Below, one piece after another: positions 18,194 to 25,780 of a stretch of DNA of 64,000 bases. The stretch's first letter is position 1; every line of letters begins with the position of its first letter. The position numbers were made by a program, and so were the translations under genes. The notes beneath the pieces were generated by a model, which ran no database searches, had not been told where the DNA came from, and was given only the letters and a program-made list of their open reading frames with translations. Source of the DNA: Ktedonobacter robiniae (GTDB lineage Bacteria > Chloroflexota > Ktedonobacteria > Ktedonobacterales > Ktedonobacteraceae); assembly GCF_016587375.1 (NCBI RefSeq), contig NZ_BNJG01000001.1, forward strand, positions 930,001-994,000, written 5' to 3'.

Positions 18194-18381
18194 CGTGTTG
18201 CTATGCATCGGTGTTCGTCTCGTCAGACGCCAGCAGCGTATATTTCAGCTGATAGTGTGGCGAAGTTGTTGAGACTGAACCCATAAGCATGTAGCCTCCC
18301 ACTCGTACTCTCGAGTGTAAACGCCTGAGAAGCAGAACATTGCTTCTCGGCATGGATGCCTGATCAATAGTGTCTCGTGAT
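18162..18381 (-). ncRNA. Candidate structured noncoding RNA of about 220 nt (minus strand)
   Basis: A promoter (TAGACT, 17 bp, TATAAT) and an intrinsic terminator with eight U residues delimit a unit without a plausible ORF. Hairpins visible are GGCAT/ATGCC (18349-18360), GAGAAGCA/TGCTTCTC (18327-18348), ACTCG/CGAGT (18301-18316) and CGTCT/AGACG near 18216-18229. Size and isolated location would fit a 6S-type or other regulatory RNA, but I see no family signature. It might instead be a prematurely terminating leader for the SWIM gene 260 nt downstream. Confidence 0.5.
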
Positions 18382-18387
18382 GAAATG

Positions 18388-18416
18388 ATTATACCATAGA
18401 GAAAGTTGAAAGTCTA
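18388..18416 (-). promoter_or_regulatory. Promoter of the minus-strand ncRNA
   Basis: On the minus strand TAGACT (18416-18411), 17-bp spacer, TATAAT (18393-18388). The -10 is a perfect consensus. Confidence 0.65.
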
Positions 18417-18556
18417 CCCTTCTACATTTTCCCATGCACTCATACATCTTCCCCGACCTCGCATATCCTCACACCGAAAATAACCGCATCCATAGCGTTT
18501 ACCTATCAGTAAGATCACTGTTAGCGAATCCGATGCGCAACTTTCGGTCGTAGCTC

Positions 18557-18626
18557 CTCGCGCCTGCGGCGCTCACCTAAGTAAGGGGTGGTGGTGCGTG
18601 CTGGCAGCCTGCACTACCACCCCTTA
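18557..18626. repeat. Palindrome with inverted shared tail
   Basis: The tail CTCGCGCCTGCGGCGCTC (18557-18574) precedes 16-bp arms (18582-18597 and 18611-18626, one mismatch). This is the inverted orientation of the tail-palindrome unit seen at 25341-25425 and elsewhere. It lies between divergently oriented genes. Confidence 0.65.
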
Positions 18627-18635
18627 CCCGGAATA

Positions 18636-18757
18636 AGTGTATATGGCGCTAGCTTATCCAGGATCAATGTGTGTGACATTAGTTTACCCAGGATCAGTGT
18701 ACATGACGCTAGCTTACTCAAAATTAGGTGCACATAAAGTTAGCTACTTCACATTCA
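18636..18757. repeat. Four degenerate tandem copies of a 30-bp unit
   Basis: Units start at 18636, 18667, 18697 and 18727 and follow the pattern GTGTAYATGRCGCTAGCTTA then CCCAGGATCA. Copies drift towards the right. They end about 90 bp before the sedolisin start codon, so they occupy its upstream region. Confidence 0.6.
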
Positions 18758-18849
18758 ATGTATGGCTCCTCTCATAGCGCCTCTCATCAAGGTTGCGTAC
18801 ACTTCTTGCTAGTACAACTTGCCTTTATCACTACTACTTGGAGGTAGAT

Positions 18850-20721
18850 GTGACCACACGTAACCGAGCGTCCCTTTCCGCGCTCCTACTCCTGATAACT
18901 GTCTTACTAAGCGCCTTATTGAGCGCCTGTACTGCTGATAATAGTGGAGGCAACACCAGCGCTACCAATGCCAGTCCGGGTGGAGCGCCACGCAAGGCTC
19001 CCACGCGCAAACCCGGTCCTCTAGCCAATCAACCGCTAGAGGCGCAAGCCGCGCTTCTTGGTTCGCCCTTGTCGCCAGGGAACCAGCTGACGCTGACCTT
19101 TAACCTGGCCTTTGACGATGATGCGCTGAATGCCTTCGTCACTCAACTCTATACACCTGGTTCGGCAAGCTTCCATCAGTTTCTGACGCCCGAGCAGTTA
19201 GTCCAGCGCTTCGCGATGCCGGATGCCCAGACCAAACAGATCCAGGCCTGGCTAACGCAACAAGGCTACACCCAGATTAGCACCGATCCCTTGCATAGCT
19301 CGATCAAGGCTCAGGCCACGGTCCAGACCATTCAGGCCTCTCTGGGAACCCAGCTCTACGCCTTCTCTCTTCTGGATCAACAATTCTACATGCAGAACAA
19401 AGATCCACACCTTCCCAGTTCCATTGAACCCTATATCCAGACCATTGCAGGCTTGAATAATCTCGCGCTTCCCGACATCAAACCGCCACGTCAGAACACA
19501 CATATACAACAACTGGGCCAGGAGAGCAATTGCACCAAATATGGCGCGAAGCAAACTCTCACCCAGCAAAAACTCGCGTCAGCCTACCAGGTTGATCAAC
19601 TATACAAGAAAGGTCTGCAAGGCCAGGGGGCCACGATTGGCATCGCCGAGTTTGGCGATCCATATGACATCAATGATGTGCGGAATTATATCGCCTGCAC
19701 AGGGCAGAGCATGCCTTCAATCCAGAATATCAATGTGGGCACACCTCTTCCTCCCGGCACGGGCGAGGGCGAAGCCACAATGGATGTCGAGCTGATCGCC
19801 GGGCTAGCACCCAAAGCCAGTATTCTGGTCTATCAGACGCAGTTACAGGACGCCAATAACCCTATCTCGCAGGTCACCTCATTTGCACAAGGCATGCTCG
19901 ATGTCTTTAATCGCGTGGCCAGTGATCATAAAGTCCAGGTGCTGAGCGTCAGCTATGGGCTGGGCGAGGAGATGTTTAGCACCAGTGATCAGATCGCGAT
20001 CAATAACAGTCTACGCAATCTCGCCGCCGAGGGCATCTCGGTCTTTATCAGTAGCGGCGATTGTGGCGCGTACAGCCTGCGTGCGCGCTTTCCCCAGATC
20101 GCGGAGGTCTCTTTTCCCGGCAGCGCTCCCTACGCCATATCTGTTGGCGGCACCTACTTACAGGTCGGTGATGATCTCCAGCGCTCCAGCGAAACCGTCT
20201 GGGGTGGCGATGATGGCACGTCCGTCTGCCAGAACTCCTGGGGATCAGGCGGCGGCGTGAGTCAGAACTCCGCGTTTATGCGCCCAGGCTGGCAGGCCGG
20301 GGATGGCGTGACCACGTCCTATGATGGCGCAACTCAGGGTGTCTTTGTACGCACTCTGCCACCTCAGACGCTTCAGGCCCCCAACGGCTTACGCCAGGTT
20401 CCCGATATCGCCGCGGCGGCATATCCCAATATCTGCATCTATTATGATAGCATCTGGGTGCGCAGCGGTGGCACCAGCGCGGCTGCTCCCATCGCCGCCG
20501 CTGGCACAGCCCTGGTCGATCAAGGGCTCCGCCAGAGCGGAAAGCGCCCGCTTGGTGGCGTCCCCGAGTTCTATCGCCTGGCCAACCAGGCGGGCGGGAA
20601 CCAACCCTATACCGACATCATCCAGGGAGATAACCTGTTCTATCCCGCCACCAAAGGCTGGGACTACACCACCGGCTGGGGTTCCCCCAATTTCGCGGCC
20701 ATCCTGAGCATGGAGAGCTAA
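18850..20721 (+). CDS. Sedolisin (S53) protease, predicted lipoprotein
   Basis: I start at GTG 18850, 5 nt after GGAGG, giving 623 residues; the frame is open a little further upstream without a ribosome site. A hydrophobic signal ends in the lipobox LLSAC, then comes a Thr/Pro-rich linker. Residues about 55-200 form the pro-kumamolisin activation domain (YTPGSASFHQFLTPEQLVQRF). The S53 catalytic domain holds the Glu-Asp pair in GEGEATMDVELIAGLAP, the oxyanion Asp in SSGDCGA and the serine in SGGTSAAAPIAAAG; the C-terminal DIIQGDN...GWDYTTGWGSP is the calcium site. It is an acid-adapted secreted endopeptidase attached to the cell surface. Confidence 0.93.
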   Translation: MTTRNRASLSALLLLITVLLSALLSACTADNSGGNTSATNASPGGAPRKAPTRKPGPLANQPLEAQAALLGSPLSPGNQLTLTFNLAFDDDALNAFVTQLYTPGSASFHQFLTPEQLVQRFAMPDAQTKQIQAWLTQQGYTQISTDPLHSSIKAQATVQTIQASLGTQLYAFSLLDQQFYMQNKDPHLPSSIEPYIQTIAGLNNLALPDIKPPRQNTHIQQLGQESNCTKYGAKQTLTQQKLASAYQVDQLYKKGLQGQGATIGIAEFGDPYDINDVRNYIACTGQSMPSIQNINVGTPLPPGTGEGEATMDVELIAGLAPKASILVYQTQLQDANNPISQVTSFAQGMLDVFNRVASDHKVQVLSVSYGLGEEMFSTSDQIAINNSLRNLAAEGISVFISSGDCGAYSLRARFPQIAEVSFPGSAPYAISVGGTYLQVGDDLQRSSETVWGGDDGTSVCQNSWGSGGGVSQNSAFMRPGWQAGDGVTTSYDGATQGVFVRTLPPQTLQAPNGLRQVPDIAAAAYPNICIYYDSIWVRSGGTSAAAPIAAAGTALVDQGLRQSGKRPLGGVPEFYRLANQAGGNQPYTDIIQGDNLFYPATKGWDYTTGWGSPNFAAILSMES

Positions 20722-20724
20722 TCA

Positions 20725-20778
20725 ACGCTACTTGCGTACGCGTCTACTTCCGGAAGTAGACGCGTACGCAAGTAGCGT
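20725..20778. terminator. Perfect 54-nt palindrome between convergent genes
   Basis: Exact 27-bp arms ACGCTACTTGCGTACGCGTC onwards meet at CTTCCGGAAG, 3 bp after the sedolisin stop and 40 bp before the glycosyltransferase stop. It also carries the GTAGACGCG...AGCGTC signature. Confidence 0.8.
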
Positions 20779-20818
20779 CATCCCATACCCATCTTCACCT
20801 ACCTGCCTCTCACACAAT

Positions 20819-22042
20819 TTATTGCGCGATCAAGCAACTAGCCTCATCCAGGAGGGCCTCGTAGAGATGCTGCACCTGTTCCGCCACGCTGTCCCAGCTA
20901 AAGCGTAACACAGAGTTGCGCGTGGCCTGCGCCATACGCTCACGCAACGCAGGTTCACGCAGTAACGCATCCAGGCGCGCGGCGAAGAAACCAGGGGCGC
21001 GCGGCACCAGAAAACCGGTCTCATCATGGCGCACCACGGTCATCAATCCGCCCGCACGCGTCGCGACCACAGGCGTACCACAGGCCAGCGACTCCACGGC
21101 GGCAAAGCCAAAACTTTCGTGATAGGAGGGAACAACGGTGACATCGGCGGCGCTATAGAACAAGGGCATCCGCCCCTGGGGTTGCGCCTCCAGGAAGTGG
21201 GTGCGCTCGGCAATCCCCAGTTGGGTCGCCAGTTCGCGTAGCTTACGCACATCCTCATCCTGCTCTAAACGACCACCCACAATCACGATCTGCGCCTCTT
21301 CCTGCATCATGGTGGCGGCGCGTAACAGCACATCGGGTCCCTTAAACGGGTCCAGCCGCCCGGCGAAGAGCAGCAGTGGCTGCTGATTTGAAAAGCCCAG
21401 TTGAGCGCGTGTCTGGCGCTGATCATATGGCTGAAAGAGCTCGATATCTACGCCACAGGGAATCACACGCACACTGCGCGAGGCCGCGCCGCAGAAGCGC
21501 AGAATCTGGGAGCGTTCGTCACCAGTCGCGGCGATAATTCGATCCACCTGCTGGATTAATTGCTGCTCCATCTCCAGGCGTAGAGGAGGTTCTGGCTCAT
21601 CAGGATGCGCCATCTGTTTGAGACGCGCCAACGTATGGAACATGGTCACATGGGGGACCTGCCAGAGTTCAGACAGCGCGAGTCCGGCAACGCCAGAGAG
21701 CCAGTAGTGGCTATGCACTAGGTCGTACTCACTCTGCTCTTCAGCTCGAAACTCATCTATGTTGCGCGCAAAGGTGGGGAGGTACTGGTATAGCTCATTC
21801 TTATGTGTGGGAGCTTGAGGACCTGCAGGAATATGAATTACACGCACCTGGCTATCAAGATGCACAACCTGGGGGGTAGATGGATCAGTTTTACGGGTAA
21901 AGATGTCAACCTGGATATCGCGCTGCGAGAGCGCATGGGCGAGAGCACGAATATAAACATTCATACCACCAGCATCCTTGGTACGTCCTGGAGCATCGAG
22001 CGGAGACGTGTGGACGCTGAGCATGGCAACAGAATATGACAT
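20819..22042 (-). CDS. GT4 family glycosyltransferase (MshA-like)
   Basis: The 407-residue protein has a two-Rossmann GT-B fold. The N-terminal half starts SVHTSPLDAPGRTKDAGGMNVYIRALAHAL, in which the GGMNVY motif is characteristic of MshA/sucrose-synthase-type GT4 enzymes. The C-terminal half has LLLFAGRLDPFKGPDVLLRA, then VVPSYHESFGFAAVESLACGTPVVAT, which contains the EX7E nucleotide-sugar site. It is cytoplasmic, with no signal. A role in adding GlcNAc to inositol phosphate (mycothiol-like) is possible, but no other mycothiol gene is nearby, so sugar-lipid or trehalose/sucrose-type synthesis is equally likely. The ribosome site is GAGGAG. Confidence 0.85.
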   Translation of the reverse strand: MSYSVAMLSVHTSPLDAPGRTKDAGGMNVYIRALAHALSQRDIQVDIFTRKTDPSTPQVVHLDSQVRVIHIPAGPQAPTHKNELYQYLPTFARNIDEFRAEEQSEYDLVHSHYWLSGVAGLALSELWQVPHVTMFHTLARLKQMAHPDEPEPPLRLEMEQQLIQQVDRIIAATGDERSQILRFCGAASRSVRVIPCGVDIELFQPYDQRQTRAQLGFSNQQPLLLFAGRLDPFKGPDVLLRAATMMQEEAQIVIVGGRLEQDEDVRKLRELATQLGIAERTHFLEAQPQGRMPLFYSAADVTVVPSYHESFGFAAVESLACGTPVVATRAGGLMTVVRHDETGFLVPRAPGFFAARLDALLREPALRERMAQATRNSVLRFSWDSVAEQVQHLYEALLDEASCLIAQ

Positions 22043-22251
22043 GTTAGAGAGGCTCCTCTTTCTTCAATTGGTGCTAGTGTTGATTGCAGATGCGTGGCCA
22101 GCGTCCTTCACCAGCCAGGGCCACATAGGAGTGCGACATCTGACACACCTTCCTTTCTTGATCTTTCATGACCTATTAAACAAGAACAATTGCAGGGCTG
22201 CTTCTATTTCAAGTCTCTGTACATTCAGAGGTAACCGCTCACCGTTGAGCT

Positions 22252-22320
22252 TATGTAGACGCGACACAAGTACGTATCTACATATCGTGACCATATGTAG
22301 ACACGTACTTGTGTCGCGTC
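22252..22320. repeat. GTAGACGCG...AGCGTC dispersed hairpin, copy 4
   Basis: GACGCGACACAAGTACGT (22258-22275) pairs with ACGTACTTGTGTCGCGTC (22303-22320); inside, TCTACATAT pairs with ATATGTAGA around CGTGACC. It lies 10 bp after the stop of the minus-strand ATPase, so it may terminate it. Confidence 0.7.
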
Positions 22321-22329
22321 ACACCCTCC

Positions 22330-23166
22330 CTAGGGCTGCTGCTCGCGAAACTGGGCGACAGCCTCAAACATCTCCTCCTGGTCGAGGCCCGACCCCTGAG
22401 AGATCTCTTCGAGGAACTCGGTCCGTCGCGTCACTTCAGTAGCAAACTGCTGGCTCGAAATTCCTATCCAGTTCGCCAGGTCATCCAGGATCGCCTGGTC
22501 TGCATACAGGAATGTATCATCCACCTGATTCCAGAGGGAGAGCGGCAGTGGCTCAACCGCCTCCGGCTTATCAGGATTGACATTCGGCTGAATAAAATGC
22601 GTGCTAAACCAGCGGCGACGCGGGGGATAGAGCCGCCCCACCAGGCCAATATTCACCACCAGGCCCAGGCGACGCGTATCCTCTGGGCCAACCCGCAAGG
22701 TACGCTGATACATACGCATAACATCATCAATAGTATCGGCATGCACGCTGGTCGCGATATGATACCCCTTTGCAGGCAGGGTCAGATAGCGACGCGCCAC
22801 GCGCCCCCACATATAAATAGGCAGGTGATCGCTCACCTCGTTGCAAAGCGCATATGTGGTCTTAGGAGCAATATCTGGAATATTAGTAAAGGCAAAATTC
22901 TCATACATGCCCGCCATATACGCCAGGGAGGTCCCCTCGGGCAAGAACTGGAGCAGGGCATTAAGCGTCGTTGTCTTCCCAACACCTGGCTGGGGATCGG
23001 TCGGGCCTGCAACCGTCAAGGAAGAACCATTTTCAAGCAAAAGCCAGATCAAGGCGGCGGTCTTCGCGTCAACGCTCCCCAGCGCGATAATCTGCGCCAT
23101 CGAAAGCGGGCGACGAGACTCATAATGCCAGTAATAGCGTTCATAGGGATCACGCGGATCAAACAT
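22330..23166 (-). CDS. Stand-alone secretion-type (GspE/VirB11-like) ATPase domain
   Basis: I choose ATG 23166 because GGAAGGGAAG precedes it, giving 278 residues. The core resembles type II/IV secretion ATPases: TVAGPTDPQPGVGKTTTLNALLQFLP (residues 51-76) is a P-loop with a 3-4 residue insertion in the usual GPTGSGKTTTL, and GYHIATSVHADTIDDVMRMYQRTLRVG matches the conserved His-box region. The usual N-terminal pilus-ATPase domain and a clear Asp box are missing. The C-terminal 90 residues (DKPEAVEPLPLSLWNQVDD...) are specific. Next to no pilus or secretion gene, it may be a detached NTPase with another role. It is oriented with the phosphatase gene upstream. Confidence 0.65.
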   Translation of the reverse strand: MFDPRDPYERYYWHYESRRPLSMAQIIALGSVDAKTAALIWLLLENGSSLTVAGPTDPQPGVGKTTTLNALLQFLPEGTSLAYMAGMYENFAFTNIPDIAPKTTYALCNEVSDHLPIYMWGRVARRYLTLPAKGYHIATSVHADTIDDVMRMYQRTLRVGPEDTRRLGLVVNIGLVGRLYPPRRRWFSTHFIQPNVNPDKPEAVEPLPLSLWNQVDDTFLYADQAILDDLANWIGISSQQFATEVTRRTEFLEEISQGSGLDQEEMFEAVAQFREQQP

Positions 23167-23248
23167 GCTATGCTTCCCTTCCAGGTGTACGTTTTCAATA
23201 GCACCAGGCGACAAACGACACACAATATTACGTTCTCTTCACAAGCGA

Positions 23249-23947
23249 TCAGGTCTTTTGTTCGCCAATCTCTTGCGCATGATTAGACGGCGTAGACTCC
23301 TGCGGAGCTGGCGCAGGCGGAGCGGGGGGCTTCAACCAGCCTGGCTGAGGGTTCCACCCCATCGCCACAACATGAGGAGGTTGATCTTTATCAAGCTCAA
23401 TTAAGCTGACAGAGGCATTATCAATATGCAGTGAGCCAGCGCGCCGTGTCTCCAGTCCCATATAATAAGCAAGTAAGAGCTTGATCACATCGGCATGGGC
23501 CACAAAAACGGGATGAGTGCCAAGATTGTCCTGGGCCAGCCAGCGCTCGATGGCAGCCACCACGCGTTGCTGCACATGGGGAAAGGTTTCGACGCCCTCG
23601 GGCGCGGTGGTGGGATCCTTTACATACGCCTGCCAGGCCGAGTCCTCTTTTGAAAGCTCGCTAATGACGCGTCCCGCCCAGGGACCCACATCAGTATCTA
23701 CCAGGTCCGACTCAATCTGAACGGGAATATCACGTCCCTGGGCAAGATAGGCCGCTGTATCTCTAGCCCTCTCCAGGGGGCTACTAATAATCGCACTAAT
23801 GGGCATCACGGAGAGCGCCTCCGCCAGGCGGGCCGCCTGCTTACGACCAGTTTCATTGAGCGCCACACCTGGCAACAGGCCCGGCAGGCGGTGCTCCGTA
23901 TTCCAGGTCGTTTGCCCATGACGAACTATGAGCAGTGTTCGTTTCAT
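23249..23947 (-). CDS. Histidine phosphatase (phosphoglycerate mutase-like)
   Basis: The start ATG 23947 has CAGGA upstream and gives 232 residues starting MKRTLLIVRHGQTTWNTEH; the open frame extends another 92 codons that look noncoding. The RHG motif supplies the phospho-accepting His10; Arg and Glu/Ser residues in ISSPLERARDTAAYLA, TDVGPWAGR and the second His in PVFVAHADVIKLLLAYY complete the active site. Substrate cannot be told from sequence: family members act on sugar phosphates, cobalamin ribazole phosphate or broad phosphoesters. The C-terminal 40 residues (GWLKPPAPPAPAPQEST...) are proline-rich and probably disordered. Confidence 0.82.
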   Translation of the reverse strand: MKRTLLIVRHGQTTWNTEHRLPGLLPGVALNETGRKQAARLAEALSVMPISAIISSPLERARDTAAYLAQGRDIPVQIESDLVDTDVGPWAGRVISELSKEDSAWQAYVKDPTTAPEGVETFPHVQQRVVAAIERWLAQDNLGTHPVFVAHADVIKLLLAYYMGLETRRAGSLHIDNASVSLIELDKDQPPHVVAMGWNPQPGWLKPPAPPAPAPQESTPSNHAQEIGEQKT

Positions 23948-24172
23948 AGAATCCTGTGTACTTTCTTCCTTCATACCATGCATACGTCGCCACAGTCGCC
24001 AGCGCCAGCAGAGAAAGCGGATCTGCACCTTGAGCATAAGCCACAATACCTGAAGCACAGCACAATCTCCCCTGCCTATCAATACAAACTTGTCTGTCGC
24101 CATAACGACGCACCTACCACTCAAGAGCACATATTTGTACTGTATTGTATCAGTACAAAGAGAAACGACGCA

Positions 24173-24245
24173 AATTATATGGGTAAAGGGCCTGGTGGCA
24201 GGCTGGCGAAGCCAGCCTGCCACCAGGCCCTTTACCCATATAATT
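24173..24245. terminator. Long palindrome after the thioredoxin-like gene
   Basis: Exact 35-bp arms (24173-24207 and 24211-24245) with loop GAA, apex CTGGC-GAA-GCCAG. It is 7 bp after the stop of the minus-strand gene at 24253. The outer ends are AATTATAT/ATATAATT. Bases 23948-24172 show nothing else. Confidence 0.8.
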
Positions 24246-24252
24246 ATATACT

Positions 24253-25245
24253 CTATGCGTAGCGGCGGCGCTCCGGCAGGGCCAGTTGCACACCATTCAA
24301 CGCCAGCGCAGGGCCTGAACCGTTGGATGCCTTAGTGAAGAGGGATTTGTCCAACGTAGGAATCGGCTCCTGCGTACACACATTGGCAGGTTGATTATTG
24401 GTGGCGCGACAAATGGCGGTCGTGAGGTAGTTCGCGGCCCCAATTATGCCCTTGCTGACATCCGAATTGGGATCCTTCAGGTCATTAGCGACATCCTGGT
24501 AGGAGAGGTTCAACAACTGCTGTGGAGGATAAAATGATCCCGAAGAGATCGCGACCTTGTCGACAAGCAGGAAGGGAATCGAGCCCTTCTCGTTAGCCCC
24601 CACATAGGGCGGGGCATCGTAGGTATCCACCAGTTTGCGCTGCTCCGTTGTTGGCGTATCGAGCGCCTTGCCAGTGTTATCCTCGGTCTCGACCGGGACA
24701 AAATCAATATACTGGCTGGTATACTTCGCACCGTGGAATGAGAATGTGACGATGTTCTGCTCGGCAGAGGCTATCGTATCCAGCTTGCCAAAAGTACCAA
24801 AGCGGCTCAGCGAGGCAATGATAGCCCAGCGTTGCGCCGCGCAGTAGGGACACCAGTCGGCACCGATATAGAGCACCTGCGGCCTACCATTTGGCCCCTT
24901 AGGGATATCAGCATTGGAAGGAAGAGGCTTGAAGAGGGTCTTTGCGCTTCCCGCGCCCACCGTCTTAAAGGTCTGGGGACTGATAGTGGTGAGAGCCTTC
25001 TGAATATCCACGTTCCCCTTGGTTGCGCTGCCGGTCTGTTGATTCGCAGCCCAGACAAAAATACCCACGACGATGGCGACCATCAAAACAATGCCGCCAA
25101 CCAGCAGCCAGGCTTCGCTGAGTTTTTTCCCTCTGCCTCGCCCACGGTAACGCGTATTCTGATTTGTATTGAGACGCTGATCGCGCTGCCTACGTGCCTG
25201 CTCGCGACGCTGAGCCGCCGAATCGCGTTGTTTCGGATTTGCCAT
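24253..25245 (-). CDS. Membrane-anchored thioredoxin-fold protein (DUF929-like)
   Basis: The 330-residue protein has a basic, glutamine/arginine-rich cytoplasmic N-terminus (QRDSAAQRREQARRQRDQR), one helix (residues about 45-66, WLLVGGIVLMVAIVVGIFVW) and an outside domain. That domain has a thioredoxin-type redox site, LYIGADWCPYCAAQRWAIIASLSRFG, with CxxC = CPYC, and a later IPFLLVDKVAI that fits the cis-proline loop of thioredoxin folds. The overall layout matches DUF929 proteins known from archaea and Chloroflexota. It is probably an extracytoplasmic disulfide oxidoreductase, potentially paired with the VKOR protein at 41820. Two more cysteines (AICRATNN, NVCTQE) may form a second pair. 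Confidence 0.75.
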   Translation of the reverse strand: MANPKQRDSAAQRREQARRQRDQRLNTNQNTRYRGRGRGKKLSEAWLLVGGIVLMVAIVVGIFVWAANQQTGSATKGNVDIQKALTTISPQTFKTVGAGSAKTLFKPLPSNADIPKGPNGRPQVLYIGADWCPYCAAQRWAIIASLSRFGTFGKLDTIASAEQNIVTFSFHGAKYTSQYIDFVPVETEDNTGKALDTPTTEQRKLVDTYDAPPYVGANEKGSIPFLLVDKVAISSGSFYPPQQLLNLSYQDVANDLKDPNSDVSKGIIGAANYLTTAICRATNNQPANVCTQEPIPTLDKSLFTKASNGSGPALALNGVQLALPERRRYA

Positions 25246-25340
25246 GCGTTTTCTCTGACCCCTCTAAATACATTCGTAAATCAATTCGCGTCGTATTGTA
25301 ACACACCTGCTCCGACCTGCGTATAGCTGCCTGCTTATTT

Positions 25341-25425
25341 CTGATAAGTGGTGTGGTGCGTGCTGGCAGCCTGCGGCTGCCAGCACGCACCACACCACTT
25401 ATCAGGCGAGCGCCGCAGGCGCGAG
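25341..25425. repeat. Long palindrome with shared tail between divergent genes
   Basis: Exact 31-bp arms (25341-25371 and 25375-25405) with loop TGC, then the tail GAGCGCCGCAGGCGCGAG (25408-25425). It separates the minus-strand thioredoxin-like gene from the tRNA-Glu promoter, so it is not at a gene end. Confidence 0.8.
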
Positions 25426-25552
25426 AAGCGTTTGTAAAGGCTAACATACATAAGGTCCATGCTTTATATCACGAGACTAGTATACTTCTCTACAGAAGAT
25501 ATACTAGCCAAACTACTTTTTAGCCAGATCAGCTATGACCACCGCGAAACGC

Positions 25553-25581
25553 TTGACAAATCACGAGTACTAGGGTACAAT
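25553..25581 (+). promoter_or_regulatory. Promoter of tRNA-Glu
   Basis: TTGACA (25553-25558), 17 bp, TACAAT (25576-25581); the tRNA begins 41 bp further on. Confidence 0.85.
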
Positions 25582-25622
25582 CCTAGACGTCGGCATGAGA
25601 AATCACCGGCGACACAAAGCCC

Positions 25623-25696
25623 GCCTCGTTCGTCTAGCGGCCTAGGATGCCACCCTTTCAAGGTGGAGATCACGGGTTCGAATCCCGTACGAGGTA
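25623..25696 (+). tRNA. tRNA-Glu (anticodon TTC)
   Basis: A complete cloverleaf is visible: acceptor GCCTCGT pairs with ACGAGGT (G-U at the end), the anticodon arm is CCACC-CTTTCAA-GGTGG, and the T arm is ACGGG-TTCGAAT-CCCGT. The anticodon TTC reads glutamate. CCA is not encoded. A strong promoter lies upstream and moeA follows 84 bp downstream. Confidence 0.97.
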
Positions 25697-25780
25697 CTAT
25701 TTTGTAGAGAAGCCTGGCATCGCTTGTTTATTTCGGCGTGTCAGGCTTCTCCTTTTTTGTTTTGGCAGGAGAAAAAAGCC

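Noticed and set aside
18195..18300. The minus-strand RNA was considered as a tmRNA because of a short open frame ending in TGA
   Set aside because: It lacks the tRNA-like ends (no GGGG 5' end, no T-arm or CCA), so I left the class open.
22309..23286. 325-codon plus-strand frame over the secretion-type ATPase
   Set aside because: It is antisense to the P-loop protein, rich in Arg/His/Ile from reverse codons, and starts inside a hairpin.
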